Source of the DNA: Pistricoccus aurantiacus
GTDB taxonomy: Bacteria > Pseudomonadota > Gammaproteobacteria > Pseudomonadales > Halomonadaceae
Reading direction: 5' to 3'
DNA length: 64,000 bases
Assembly (NCBI RefSeq): GCF_007954585.1
Contig: NZ_CP042382.1
Span: 62,001-126,000 of the forward strand
Position 1 is the stretch's first letter. Every line of letters starts with the position of its first letter. Both the position numbers and the translations under genes were made by a program. A model generated the notes under the pieces. It did not search any database. It saw only the letters and a program-made list of their open reading frames with translations, and was not told the origin of the DNA. Below, one piece after another: positions 17,527 through 25,794 of this stretch.

Positions 17527-18102
17527 CTACCAGATCCCCAGGTGATCAAACAGGATAGAGGTGCCGATACCGATCAGTATCAAGCCGCCAAGGAGTTCGG
17601 CGCGACGGCCAATCAATGCACCCAACCGCTTGCCCAGCATCACGCCGATGGTAGCCATCAGGGTGGTGGCAAGGCCGATGGCCAAGGCGGTGACCAGAAT
17701 ATTGATGTCGTCTATGAACGCCAGTCCGATGCCTACAGCAAGCGCGTCGATACTTGTGGCGACGGCAGTAGCGGCGAGCAGCCACCAGTTGTGTCGGCGA
17801 GGCGACGCGGATGTCACCGCAGGCTCGGATGCGGTGAGTCCGGCCAGGATCATACGACCGCCGAGCAACAACAGAATGGCAAAGATCACCCAGTGGTCCC
17901 AATTCACGATATAGCGAGAGGCGCCGTAGCCTAGCACCCAGCCGATCAGCGGGGTGGTCCCTTCGATGACACCGAAGAGTAAGCCAGTGCGTAGCGCCTC
18001 GCGAAAACGAGGATGCTCAAGGGTGGCACCTTTGCCAATCGCAGCAGCAAAGGCGTCGGTAGACATGGAAAAGGCCAGCAGGGTGGTGGAAAGCAGTGAC
18101 AT
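17527..18102 (-). CDS. mntP: Manganese efflux pump MntP
   Basis: This 191-aa, six-helix membrane protein exports Mn(II). Conserved MntP features are STDAFAAAIGKGA near the N-terminus, GWVLGYG in the third helix, and the repeat-related ATSIDALAVGIGLAFID. I chose the start at 18102 (MSLLSTTLLAFSMSTDAFA); an in-frame extension to 18135 exists but lies in the structured leader. The leader upstream (18103-18283) contains a yybP-ykoY-like element, which in other bacteria controls mntP by sensing manganese. It is convergent with cadR, 49 bp away. Confidence 0.9.
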   Translation of the reverse strand: MSLLSTTLLAFSMSTDAFAAAIGKGATLEHPRFREALRTGLLFGVIEGTTPLIGWVLGYGASRYIVNWDHWVIFAILLLLGGRMILAGLTASEPAVTSASPRRHNWWLLAATAVATSIDALAVGIGLAFIDDINILVTALAIGLATTLMATIGVMLGKRLGALIGRRAELLGGLILIGIGTSILFDHLGIW

Positions 18103-18164
18103 TCGGGGCCGTATCCAGGCCGGGCAATACACCATGACGATACGGCGCGCCCGGCCTGAGGCAT

Positions 18165-18283
18165 CGTACCGTCGATGGTCTCACCAACCCGAAGGTACAC
18201 CTGCCACGGCTTCTGGCCGATCGTGTTGACAGGTATGCTCGCGATGACAGTGCGAGCCGGCTACTCCCCAGCGAGGGCTGGGA
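18165..18283 (-). ncRNA. yybP-ykoY-like manganese riboswitch in the mntP leader
   Basis: On the minus strand the leader contains the hallmark GGGGAGTAGCC (18269-18259), preceded by a small hairpin (CCAGC...GCTGG). It closes with GGTGAGACCATCGAC (18185-18171), resembling the conserved 3' strand of the aptamer. Between this and the mntP ATG is a strong hairpin with perfect 10-bp arms CAGGCCGGGC (18116-18125) and GCCCGGCCTG (18149-18158), a candidate expression platform. The element occurs upstream of mntP in E. coli and relatives. Secondary structure was judged by eye. Confidence 0.75.
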
Positions 18284-18450
18284 GAACTAGGATCTGTTGC
18301 CCCATCGCTCTCCGCGAACAGGAGTTTATCAACTTCCGTAGATCCTTGGTAGATACCCGAAAAACCGGCCTGTTCAATATGGACTCATTCCTGGTCGATC
18401 CGTTATCACCTGACCCTTACTATCACTACTCATAGATAGATTGACCATGA

Positions 18451-19038
18451 AACTCTTCCGGAGTCGCCGTCATCGGTCTGATCGTCAACGGCGTATCGGC
18501 CTGGATACTGGGCGGAGAGAATCACGGCCATGGTCATAATCATGGTCACGATGCCCATGACCATCATCATCACGAGCATCATGATCACAACCGACGAGCC
18601 GCCTACTTCCACGTACTCGCCGATGCCTTGACCTCAGTACTGGCGATTGGCGCCTTGTTGGCTGGAAAGTACGCGGGCTGGAACTGGATGGACCCAACCA
18701 TGGATATCGTCGGCGCGGTACTCATCACCCGCTGGTCATGGCTTCTGTTGAAGGATACCTCTAGCGTGCTGCTCGATCAGCAGTGCAGCGACTTGGAGGA
18801 AGACGTCAGACGCTCCATCGAGAATGACAATGCGCGAATCAGCGACCTGCATCTCTGGGTCATTGGACCCAATATTCACGCCGCCATCGTTTCGATCGTG
18901 TCTCATGACCCGGAATCGCCTGGCGTTTACAAGCAGCGCATTCAAGATCAATGCCTGTCGTTGGTGCACGTGACCGTCGAGATACAGCGCTGCATCGACG
19001 ATCCTAAGGCCGACGCCAAAGCAAGGTTCGCTAGCTGA
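18451..19038 (+). pseudogene. 5'-truncated CDF metal exporter (DmeF-like)
   Basis: The frame opens directly after a TGA (18448-18450) without a start codon and reads VAVIGLIVNGVSAWIL, a long His-rich loop (HGHGHNHGHDAHDHHHHEHH), then YFHVLADALTSVLAIGALLA, MDPTMDIVGAVLI and the cytoplasmic domain RISDLHLWVIGPNIHAAIV. This is the second half of a DmeF-type cation diffusion facilitator (Co/Ni/Zn). About 130 N-terminal residues, including the first membrane helices, are missing. An ATG at 18628 could give a 136-aa fragment, unlikely to transport. Region 18284-18450 shows no gene. Confidence 0.75.
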
Positions 19039-19182
19039 ACGCGAAAGAGTCGTGATAAACAGTTTTGGTAGGGGCATGAGCAGGCGCTTAGACAAACAAT
19101 CGATCCGCCGAGACACCAGCATTCAGCCTTGATTCAGAAAAGGTACTTAAACTAGCGCTATCCAATCATTAGGGTCCTTTTC

Positions 19183-19623
19183 ATGAAAACCAACATGACT
19201 GCCTTGCTTACCTCCGGTCTATTGCTGCTCGGTGCAGCTGGCGTACAGGCCGCGATTCCCGATACCGCCACGCTGTACAAAAGCCCCTCCTGCCTATGCT
19301 GCGATGGTTATGCTGAGCATTTGGAGTCCAAGGGGATTGACGTCGAGGTTATTGACGATCAGGAACTCCGCCAGATCAAGATGGATGCGGGGATTCCTTA
19401 TGGCCAAGGTTCATGTCACACGGTCATGCTCGGCGACTACGTTATCGAAGGGCATGTACCCTTCGCGGCTCTCGAGAAGCTGTTCGAGGAGCGCCCGGAT
19501 GTCGATGGCATCGGTCTAGCCGGCATGCCCCAGGGCACCCCTGGCATGCCCGGTCCTCAGCAGGCACCTTACGAGATCATGAGTTTCAAGGATCGAGAGG
19601 CGTCACCGTTTCTGACGCTCTGA
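19183..19623 (+). CDS. DUF411 periplasmic metal-binding protein
   Basis: This 146-aa protein has a signal peptide (residues 1-24, ending VQAA) followed by a DUF411 domain: LYKSPSCLCCDGYAEHLES with the Cys cluster C37, C39, C40, then GIPYGQGSCHTVMLGDYVIE and GHVPFAALEKLF. DUF411 proteins are linked to copper resistance gene clusters and probably bind Cu in the periplasm. The C-terminus is Pro/Gly/Met-rich (GMPQGTPGMPGPQQ), which may add Met ligands. ccdA follows 12 bp downstream, so the two are likely co-transcribed and thiol reduction may serve the Cys cluster (inference). Confidence 0.85.
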   Translation: MKTNMTALLTSGLLLLGAAGVQAAIPDTATLYKSPSCLCCDGYAEHLESKGIDVEVIDDQELRQIKMDAGIPYGQGSCHTVMLGDYVIEGHVPFAALEKLFEERPDVDGIGLAGMPQGTPGMPGPQQAPYEIMSFKDREASPFLTL

Positions 19624-19635
19624 TTCGAGGTCGAC

Positions 19636-20361
19636 TTGGATACCCTGTCTTCCATCGGCCTGCTGGGGGCGCTTGTCGGCGGGCTGCTTTCTTTCTTCTC
19701 CCCCTGCACCCTGCCGCTGCTGCCGGCCTACCTATCAGTGGTCACCGGGGGCAGCGCCGGCAAACAGGACAAGCGGCTCGAGGCGCTGATCCTGAGCATG
19801 TTCTTCGTGCTCGGGTTCAGCGTGGTGTTTATCCTGCTGGGGCTTGGCGCCAGCAGCATCGGCCAGCTGCTGCGCGGCTATCGTCAGGAGCTCAACTGGA
19901 TTACCGGCAGCGTGGTGATCCTTCTCGGGCTATTCATGACCGGGGTACTGCGCATGCCCCTTTTCCAGCGCAGCTTCCTGCAGTTCACGCCCAATTTCCA
20001 AGGGGGTTCGCCCCTGGCGGCGACGACGTTTGGTGTCTCCTTCGCCATCGGCTGGACCCCCTGTATCGGTCCCATTCTCGGGGCCATTCTGATGGCGACC
20101 TCCAACGCCGCAAATGCCCAGGCGGGCATGGTCTATCTCAGCGCCTACTCCCTGGGCATGGCGATTCCCTTCCTGGTCAGCACGTTACTGGTCAATCGCT
20201 TTAGTCGGCATAGCCGCCGGCTCGGCAAATGGAGCGCTTACGCGCGACCGATCGCTGGCGGCATTTTGATCCTGATGGGCCTCGCCATCGTCAGCGGGAC
20301 TCTGACGCGGCTGGCGAGCTGGCTCGTGGACTGGTTTCCGTTTCTTGCCAGGATCGGTTGA
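19636..20361 (+). CDS. ccdA: CcdA/DsbD-type thiol-disulfide transmembrane reductase
   Basis: This 241-aa, six-helix membrane protein moves reducing equivalents from cytoplasmic thioredoxin to periplasmic thiols. The two active cysteines are visible: C24 in FFSPCTLPLLPAYLS and C143 in GWTPCIGPILGAIL. The start is TTG at 19636 with GAGG 5 nt upstream. It directly follows the DUF411 gene, suggesting it keeps that protein's cysteines reduced, or supports cytochrome c assembly. The stop codon lies inside a perfect 18-bp palindrome (20357-20374). Confidence 0.88.
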   Translation: MDTLSSIGLLGALVGGLLSFFSPCTLPLLPAYLSVVTGGSAGKQDKRLEALILSMFFVLGFSVVFILLGLGASSIGQLLRGYRQELNWITGSVVILLGLFMTGVLRMPLFQRSFLQFTPNFQGGSPLAATTFGVSFAIGWTPCIGPILGAILMATSNAANAQAGMVYLSAYSLGMAIPFLVSTLLVNRFSRHSRRLGKWSAYARPIAGGILILMGLAIVSGTLTRLASWLVDWFPFLARIG

Positions 20362-20374
20362 AACCGGTTTCAAC
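20357..20374. promoter_or_regulatory. Perfect 18-bp palindrome, LacI-type operator candidate
   Basis: GTTGAAACCGGTTTCAAC is a perfect palindrome covering the ccdA stop. A related partial copy (GAAACCGGTAACC) follows at ~20388-20400. The GAAACC-GGTTTC core with central CG matches the form of LacI-family operators. No LacI-family gene is in the window. It could control yihY (start 20522), but no promoter was identified with confidence. Confidence 0.45.
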
Positions 20375-20521
20375 TGAAAAGCTTATCGAAACCGGTAACC
20401 TGGTTAACCCATTGCGTAAAAAAGCCTTTCGCGCAAATTGCAGCCGTCGTGACGGATCACTACTTTTAAATGTTGAGCGAAGAATCTTTCATTCCACTCG
20501 ACGGATAAAAAGGATCATTTC

Positions 20522-21493
20522 ATGGCGAAAGGAAAAGGCGCTTCCAGCCAGCATCGCGGCCGTCAGGCCAAGCGGCCCGGAGAAATTCCCAAGCACGGGT
20601 GGATGGACATTCTATGGCGGGTCAAGGACGAAATCTCCAACGACAACGTCTCCATCGTCGCGGCGGGGATCGCCTTCTATGGACTGCTGGCCTTCGTGCC
20701 CGCCATCGTGGCGCTGATGTCGATCTGGGCCTTGCTGTTCGATCCTCAGCAGGCCATGTCGCAGATCAACTCCTTCAGTCAAGTGCTTCCCCAGGAGGCG
20801 GCGGACATCATCAAGCAGCAGGCGCAGAAGGCCAGTTCCCAGGCGGGCACCGGCATGAGCCTGGCGGCCATCGGCGGTATTCTGCTAGCCATCTACAGCA
20901 CTTCCAAGGGCATCAATGCGCTGATGGAAGGGCTCAATATCATCTACGACGAGGAAGAGACACGCGGGCTGGTCAAGAAGACCTTGGTCAAGCTGGTGCT
21001 GACCTTCGGCGCCATTCTGATGACCCTCGTCACCCTGGCCACGGTGGTGGCGCTTCCGGCGGTCGTCGACTTCCTTGGGCTTGGCGATACCCTTTCCACG
21101 GTGGTCAATCTGGCCCGTTGGCCGATCCTGATGATCGTGCTGATGATCGCCCTGGCAATTCTCTACCGCTATGCCCCGGATCGGGACAAACCCCGCTGGC
21201 AGTGGCTCAGCGTCGGATCAGTCGTGGCGATCGTATTATGGATCATCGGTTCCATCGGATTCTCCATCTATGTACGCAACTTCGGCAGCTACAACGAAAC
21301 CTACGGCGCCTTGGGGGCGGTGGTGATCCTGCTGATGTGGTTCTGGCTTTCCGGATTCATCATCCTGCTAGGAGCGGAGCTCAACAGCGAAATGGAACGC
21401 CAGACGAAACACGACACCACGACGGGAACGCAACGGCCCTTGGGTGAACGTGGCGCCTACGCCGCGGATACGGTGGGCGAACAGAAAGAATAG
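20522..21493 (+). CDS. yihY: YihY/virulence factor BrkB family membrane protein
   Basis: This 323-aa inner-membrane protein has six predicted helices. Family features include the amphipathic start (HGWMDILWRVKDEISNDNVS), VAAGIAFYGLLAFVPAIVAL, NIIYDEEETRG and NETYGALGAVVILLMWFWLS, then GAELNSEMERQ. The biochemical role of YihY proteins is not established; a ribonuclease claim for BrkB relatives is no longer accepted. AAGGAT precedes the ATG. The gene stands alone, 160 bp after ccdA, and ends at a strong bidirectional terminator. Confidence 0.9.
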   Translation: MAKGKGASSQHRGRQAKRPGEIPKHGWMDILWRVKDEISNDNVSIVAAGIAFYGLLAFVPAIVALMSIWALLFDPQQAMSQINSFSQVLPQEAADIIKQQAQKASSQAGTGMSLAAIGGILLAIYSTSKGINALMEGLNIIYDEEETRGLVKKTLVKLVLTFGAILMTLVTLATVVALPAVVDFLGLGDTLSTVVNLARWPILMIVLMIALAILYRYAPDRDKPRWQWLSVGSVVAIVLWIIGSIGFSIYVRNFGSYNETYGALGAVVILLMWFWLSGFIILLGAELNSEMERQTKHDTTTGTQRPLGERGAYAADTVGEQKE

Positions 21494-21502
21494 TCTTGAA
21501 AA

Positions 21503-21530
21503 ATCAGGCCCCGCGATGGCGGGGCCTGAT
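21503..21530. terminator. Bidirectional intrinsic terminator between yihY and the Tsx-like gene
   Basis: A perfect 12-bp stem (ATCAGGCCCCGC / GCGGGGCCTGAT) closes on a 4-nt GATG loop and is flanked by A and T runs. It separates convergent genes. Confidence 0.95.
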
Positions 21531-21560
21531 AAGTTTTGAGCATCCTGCGGCGTTTCGGTA

Positions 21561-22424
21561 TCAGAAATGCCATTCCAGGTTGAAGGTCAGCGCATCCGTA
21601 TCCACACCATCCTTCTCATCCGGATTGCCGAACTTGTTGCGCCAGTATTCGTAACCGACCCCGGCCCAGAGGTTGTTTTCCTGCTGCCAGACCACCTTGC
21701 CCACATCCAGCATCACGGAGGTGCGCATCAGCTGTTCCTGCTCGGTGTCGTCATTGAAATAGTCTTCGCCTTTCTCGCCGTTATAGCTGTAGAACCCCTG
21801 AAACTTCATCGAGGTGTCGCCCAGGGCGAAAGGGATACCCCATACCAGGTTGATCTGGTAGTAGGGATCAAAATCGATATCGTCGGTGAAACCGGGCTGG
21901 GCGCAGATATCCAGACCGCAGTGGTTCCATTCCTTGGCGTACAGCAGACTCAGGTCGACGAAGCCCTTGGGCACATCGAACTTGAAGGTGGGGCCAAGCA
22001 ACAGCAGGCGCTTGCGCGGGGCGAAGGCGGTATTCTTGGTATTGAGGTCGAAGCCGCCGGTCAGCGCCATATCCTTGACCGGCCCGAAGGCCAGCGGATT
22101 ACCGAAGACCTTGCCGTAATGCAGTTGGGTGCGAAAGGTCAGGTAGGCTTCCAGCGCTCCGTCGTCGCTGTTGTTGGCGGGATCGTTGCTGTCGGACTGC
22201 AACATGTCCAGATTGAAGAAATTCTGACCGTAGGCATAGCCGCTGGCATGGGTCAGGCTCAACACATGCTTTTCGATGTCCTTGTCGTTTCCCGGCTCGG
22301 CAAACTGAGTACCATAGCGATAGCCGATGGCGGTATCGCTCCAGGTCATGGCCTGAGCTGCGGAAGCAGCAACGGTAAGTGCCAGCGCCGTTCCCGCGAC
22401 CAGCGGCTTGAAAGCAGGTGTCAT
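21561..22424 (-). CDS. Tsx-like (OmpK) nucleoside-specific outer-membrane channel
   Basis: This 287-aa beta-barrel protein has a signal peptide (residues 1-25, ending SAAQA) and the Tsx/OmpK family pattern: start MTWSDTAIGYRYGTQFAEPG, repeated amphipathic strands, and the C-terminal aromatic ending LTFNLEWHF, typical for Bam recognition. Tsx-type pores admit nucleosides or related small solutes across the outer membrane. It is divergent from a LysR gene, 172 bp away; the space between contains the 12-bp palindrome CAAGGCGCCTTG (22467-22478), a possible operator. Confidence 0.82.
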   Translation of the reverse strand: MTPAFKPLVAGTALALTVAASAAQAMTWSDTAIGYRYGTQFAEPGNDKDIEKHVLSLTHASGYAYGQNFFNLDMLQSDSNDPANNSDDGALEAYLTFRTQLHYGKVFGNPLAFGPVKDMALTGGFDLNTKNTAFAPRKRLLLLGPTFKFDVPKGFVDLSLLYAKEWNHCGLDICAQPGFTDDIDFDPYYQINLVWGIPFALGDTSMKFQGFYSYNGEKGEDYFNDDTEQEQLMRTSVMLDVGKVVWQQENNLWAGVGYEYWRNKFGNPDEKDGVDTDALTFNLEWHF

Positions 22425-22596
22425 GGATTATCTCCGAGTATTGTCATTATCATCTGTTGTTATCATCAAGGCGCCTTGTTGTTGTTTAAGCGCGCTAATT
22501 GCAGTCTAGAGAACTGAGGAAAAATGAGAACAGACAGGCTTTTATAGCCTGCATCAAGAAGACCATATATAAGAAAAAATTCACTTAGGGGGCTTC

Positions 22597-23520
22597 ATGG
22601 CCAATCGACTCAAGGAACCGCTGGATACCTATCTGCTGCGTGTGCTCTGTCTGCTGCTGAGCGAGCGCAGCGTGTCGCGCACGGCGATCCGCATGAATCA
22701 ATCCCAACCCGCCATCAGCGCAGCGCTGAAAAAACTGCGGGAAATTCTCGACGATGCCCTGCTGGTGCGTGAAAAGGGCGGCATGGTACCCACGGAACGC
22801 GCCCTGGAGCTGTTGCCCCACGCCCGCAGCGCCCTGGTGGAGATCGACAAGCTGACCCAGGAGCCCGCCAGCTTCGACGCCGCTTCCAGCAAGCAGCAGT
22901 TTCGGGTCGGCGCACCGGACTACATGGCACCATTATTCACCGCTATCGCCGTGGCCCGCTTTCATCGGGAGGCGCCTCAGGCGCAGCTTTCCCTGCAGGT
23001 CATGGGGCCGGACTACGACTTCGAGGATGCCCTGGCCCAAGGGGAGCTGGATATCGTCATCGGCAACTGGCCGGAGCCGCCGGAGCGCATGCACCTGGCG
23101 CGGCTGCTGGACGACGACATCGTCTGCCTGGTGTCCTCGGACAACCCGTTGGCAAAGAAGGGATTAAGCAAGGAAGACTATCTGGAGGCCGGGCATATCG
23201 TGCCAATGCGCTACTCCTTGAGCCAACGGGGGATGATCGAAAGCCGCCTGGCAAGTCTCAGAGAAAAGCGCCGGGAAGTGATCGCGGTTCAGTCCTTCAG
23301 CCTCGCCCCCTATCTATTGCAGAAGACGAACCTGATCTTCACCACCAGCGAGCATTTCGCGCGCTTCTACGCGGATCAGCTCGGGCTGACTATCCTGCCC
23401 TCTCCCATCGACTACCCACAGATGCGTTTCTATCAACTGTGGCACGATCGCACCCATCATTCCCCGGCCCACCGCTGGCTGCGCAAGCTTTTCTCCGACG
23501 CGGGCCGGCAGGTTCAGTAG
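22597..23520 (+). CDS. LysR-family transcriptional regulator
   Basis: This 307-aa regulator has an N-terminal winged helix (residues ~10-65, with NQSQPAISAALKKLREILDD and LVREKGGMVPTERALELLPH) followed by a substrate-binding-type effector domain (FRVGAPDYMAPLFTAIAVAR; DIVIGNWPEPPERMHLARLL). AGGGGG precedes the ATG. It is divergent from the Tsx-like porin gene, so that gene is the most likely target, but the effector is unknown. Its 3' end is 4 bp from the convergent purK stop. Confidence 0.9.
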   Translation: MANRLKEPLDTYLLRVLCLLLSERSVSRTAIRMNQSQPAISAALKKLREILDDALLVREKGGMVPTERALELLPHARSALVEIDKLTQEPASFDAASSKQQFRVGAPDYMAPLFTAIAVARFHREAPQAQLSLQVMGPDYDFEDALAQGELDIVIGNWPEPPERMHLARLLDDDIVCLVSSDNPLAKKGLSKEDYLEAGHIVPMRYSLSQRGMIESRLASLREKRREVIAVQSFSLAPYLLQKTNLIFTTSEHFARFYADQLGLTILPSPIDYPQMRFYQLWHDRTHHSPAHRWLRKLFSDAGRQVQ

Positions 23521-23524
23521 CGGC

Positions 23525-24670
23525 TTACTGTTCAGGTTTGAAGCTGAAGCGGGGCTGGGGTGCTCCGGGCAGCAAGGCAGCGCAGTCGTCAATCCGTTTC
23601 AGCAGCTGTTGGTGGGTGGGCGCCAACAGGTTGACATGGCCGAGCTTGCGGCCCGCCCGCTCGCTCTTGCCGTAGCGATGCAGGTGGGCATCCTCCAGCG
23701 CCAATAGCGCCTGTAGATCCCCCTCCCGGCCGATCACGTTGACCATGCAGGTGGGCATTCGCGCTCGGGTATCGCCAAGAGGAAGCCCCTGGATCGCCCG
23801 CAGGTGATTCTCGAACTGGCTGGTCACCGCGCCGTTCTGGCTCCAGTGGCCGGAGTTGTGCACCCGGGGCGCCATCTCGTTGGCGAGCAGTCCGCCGTCC
23901 CGGGTCTGGAAAAACTCCAGCGCCAGCACGCCCACGTAATCGAGCTCGTCCAGCAGCGCGCGAATATAGTCCTCGGCGGTCTGCTGAACCGTATCGCTCA
24001 AGTCCGGCAGGGGCGCCAGGGAATAGCGCAGAATGCCGTCCACGTGGACGTTTTCCGCCATCGGATAGAACACCACTTCGCCGTTTCGGCCACGCACCGC
24101 AATGATCGACACCTCGCGAACAAAATCCACGAAGGCCTCGATGATAAGCTGGGAATGGCCGATCTCTTTCCAAGCTTTTTGTGCCTCAGCAGGGCCCCGC
24201 AGCACGCTCTGGCCCTTGCCGTCGTAGCCCTCGGTGACGGACTTGGCCACCACCGGGCAGCCCAGTTCCCGGGCGGCGATTTCGAGAGCCTCGGCGCTAT
24301 CCACCAGCCGATAGGCGGGGGTAGGAATGTTCAGGCGGTCGAACAGGGCCTTTTCCTCGCCGCGATGCTGGCAGACCCCCAGCGCTCGGCTGTTGGGGTA
24401 GACCGGCTTTTGCGTTTCGATCTCCTGCACCAAGGACAACGGCAGGTGCTCGAATTCGAAGGTGACCAGATCCACCTTGGCGAGAAAGTCGTCGAGCTGG
24501 CGCCGACGAGCCTCCTCTTTCGAGTCGAGAATCATCACGTCACCGATGCCCGCGCTGGGATGGCCCGTGGTATCCAGGAAGACGAAGCGATTGGCCAGCG
24601 GGTATCCCGCCAGCGCCAGCATGCGCCCCAATTGCCCTGCCCCCAGTACGCCTATCGTTGCGTTACTCAC
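23525..24670 (-). CDS. purK: 5-(carboxyamino)imidazole ribonucleotide synthase
   Basis: PurK carboxylates aminoimidazole ribonucleotide with bicarbonate and ATP in purine synthesis. The 381-aa ATP-grasp protein opens with IGVLGAGQLGRMLALAGYPL and has the conserved CPVVAKSVTEGYDGKGQ loop, EAFVDFVREVSIIAVR, and VLALEFFQTRDGGLLANEMA, then PRVHNSGHW. It lies 50 bp downstream of purE on the same strand, the usual purEK arrangement. Confidence 0.96.
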   Translation of the reverse strand: MSNATIGVLGAGQLGRMLALAGYPLANRFVFLDTTGHPSAGIGDVMILDSKEEARRRQLDDFLAKVDLVTFEFEHLPLSLVQEIETQKPVYPNSRALGVCQHRGEEKALFDRLNIPTPAYRLVDSAEALEIAARELGCPVVAKSVTEGYDGKGQSVLRGPAEAQKAWKEIGHSQLIIEAFVDFVREVSIIAVRGRNGEVVFYPMAENVHVDGILRYSLAPLPDLSDTVQQTAEDYIRALLDELDYVGVLALEFFQTRDGGLLANEMAPRVHNSGHWSQNGAVTSQFENHLRAIQGLPLGDTRARMPTCMVNVIGREGDLQALLALEDAHLHRYGKSERAGRKLGHVNLLAPTHQQLLKRIDDCAALLPGAPQPRFSFKPEQ

Positions 24671-24720
24671 TCGTCACCCCTTGCGTTGTCGATTGCTGAT
24701 TCATCGCTGGCTGTGCGCCT

Positions 24721-25227
24721 TCATGCGCTTCGCGGGTCTGGACTCGCCAGCACCTTGTCCGTCTGCTCACGGCGAAACGCCTCCACCGCCTGGCGAATGG
24801 TCGCGTCCTGATTGCCCAGAATCTGCGCGGCGAGGAGCCCCGCGTTGGTGGCCCCTGCCTTGCCGATAGCCAGGGTGCCCACCGCCACGCCGCCGGGCAT
24901 CTGCACGATGGAAAGCAAGGAATCCAGCCCCTTGAGCGCCTTGGACTCCACCGGCACACCGAGTACCGGAAGCGCGGTCTGGGAAGCCACCATGCCCGGC
25001 AGATGGGCGGCGCCGCCGGCTCCGGCGATGATCACCTGGAGGCCGCGCTCGGCGGCACTCTTGGCGTATTCGAACAGCAGATCCGGCGTACGATGGGCGG
25101 AGACCACCTGGGTCTCGTAATCGACTCCCAGACGTTCGAGCATTTCGACCGCGTGCTGCATGATCGGCCAGTCCGAGGTCGATCCCATGATGACACCGAC
25201 TCGCGGTGACGGGTTTGCTGCCTGCAT
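24721..25227 (-). CDS. purE: N5-carboxyaminoimidazole ribonucleotide mutase
   Basis: PurE moves the carboxyl group of N5-CAIR to give CAIR, using the PurK product. The 168-aa protein shows the family signature [29 protein letters not shown] with the catalytic His, [14 protein letters not shown] and [21 protein letters not shown] chose the ATG at 25227 because GGAG lies 7-8 nt upstream; a TTG at 25239 is possible. It is the first gene of the purEK operon. The gap 25228-25449 shows no gene. Confidence 0.96.
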   Translation of the reverse strand: MQAANPSPRVGVIMGSTSDWPIMQHAVEMLERLGVDYETQVVSAHRTPDLLFEYAKSAAERGLQVIIAGAGGAAHLPGMVASQTALPVLGVPVESKALKGLDSLLSIVQMPGGVAVGTLAIGKAGATNAGLLAAQILGNQDATIRQAVEAFRREQTDKVLASPDPRSA

Positions 25228-25449
25228 GGCTTGCTCCAAGCAAATAAGGAAAGTGTAGCCGCTGGAAAACCGCGCAGCATAGCGGCTGATGCTCGGGAGA
25301 CCAAGTCACGAGGAAGCGCTTTATTGCTCGAGGGCAGTATCTCGCAATATTTGGATACGCTATTAGACAAATTTCGCGGATTATTCAGTGGAAACTCCTG
25401 GAAAAACCTTGCATGCTGACCCTATCGTCAGCCAAACCTACGGAGCCTC

Positions 25450-25752
25450 ATGAGCACGGCACGATTAACGACCGGTTGGGACGCCCTAGAGTCAATTCCC
25501 ACGGCACCCGACCTGAACGTTCGAGAACTGGAAAAACGCACGCGCCTGATGCGCGTGGTCACGAGACAGATCGCGATTTCAGATCTCCCCAACCGCAAGA
25601 TTGCCCAACGCGCGGGCATCCCTCCCCAACGGCTGAGTGACCTCTTGGCCGGCAAGATCGAACAGTTCAGCGTCGTCGAACTCAAGGCGCTAAAACACTC
25701 CATGGAAGACGTCGATGCTTCCCAAGAGGACGATGCGATAACTCCACCCTAG
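25450..25752 (+). CDS. Orphan XRE-family (HTH_37-like) regulator
   Basis: This 100-aa protein has a helix-turn-helix around residues 45-80 (DLPNRKIAQRAGIPPQRLSD, LLAGKIEQFSVVELKAL) typical of HigA2/HTH_37 antitoxins and XRE regulators. No toxin gene of the HigB type is seen on either side: the upstream 220 bp has no frame of the right kind and downstream is a flavoprotein gene. It may be an orphan antitoxin or a stand-alone regulator. A weak AGCC-type leader precedes the ATG. Confidence 0.7.
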   Translation: MSTARLTTGWDALESIPTAPDLNVRELEKRTRLMRVVTRQIAISDLPNRKIAQRAGIPPQRLSDLLAGKIEQFSVVELKALKHSMEDVDASQEDDAITPP

Positions 25753-25794
25753 ACTTATCGATCTTGCACACTCACTTTCCCTACATATCGACAG

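Noticed and set aside
22467-22478. CAAGGCGCCTTG palindrome as a defined LysR site
   Set aside because: It lacks the T-N11-A form of LysR boxes; it may be an operator for another protein or chance.
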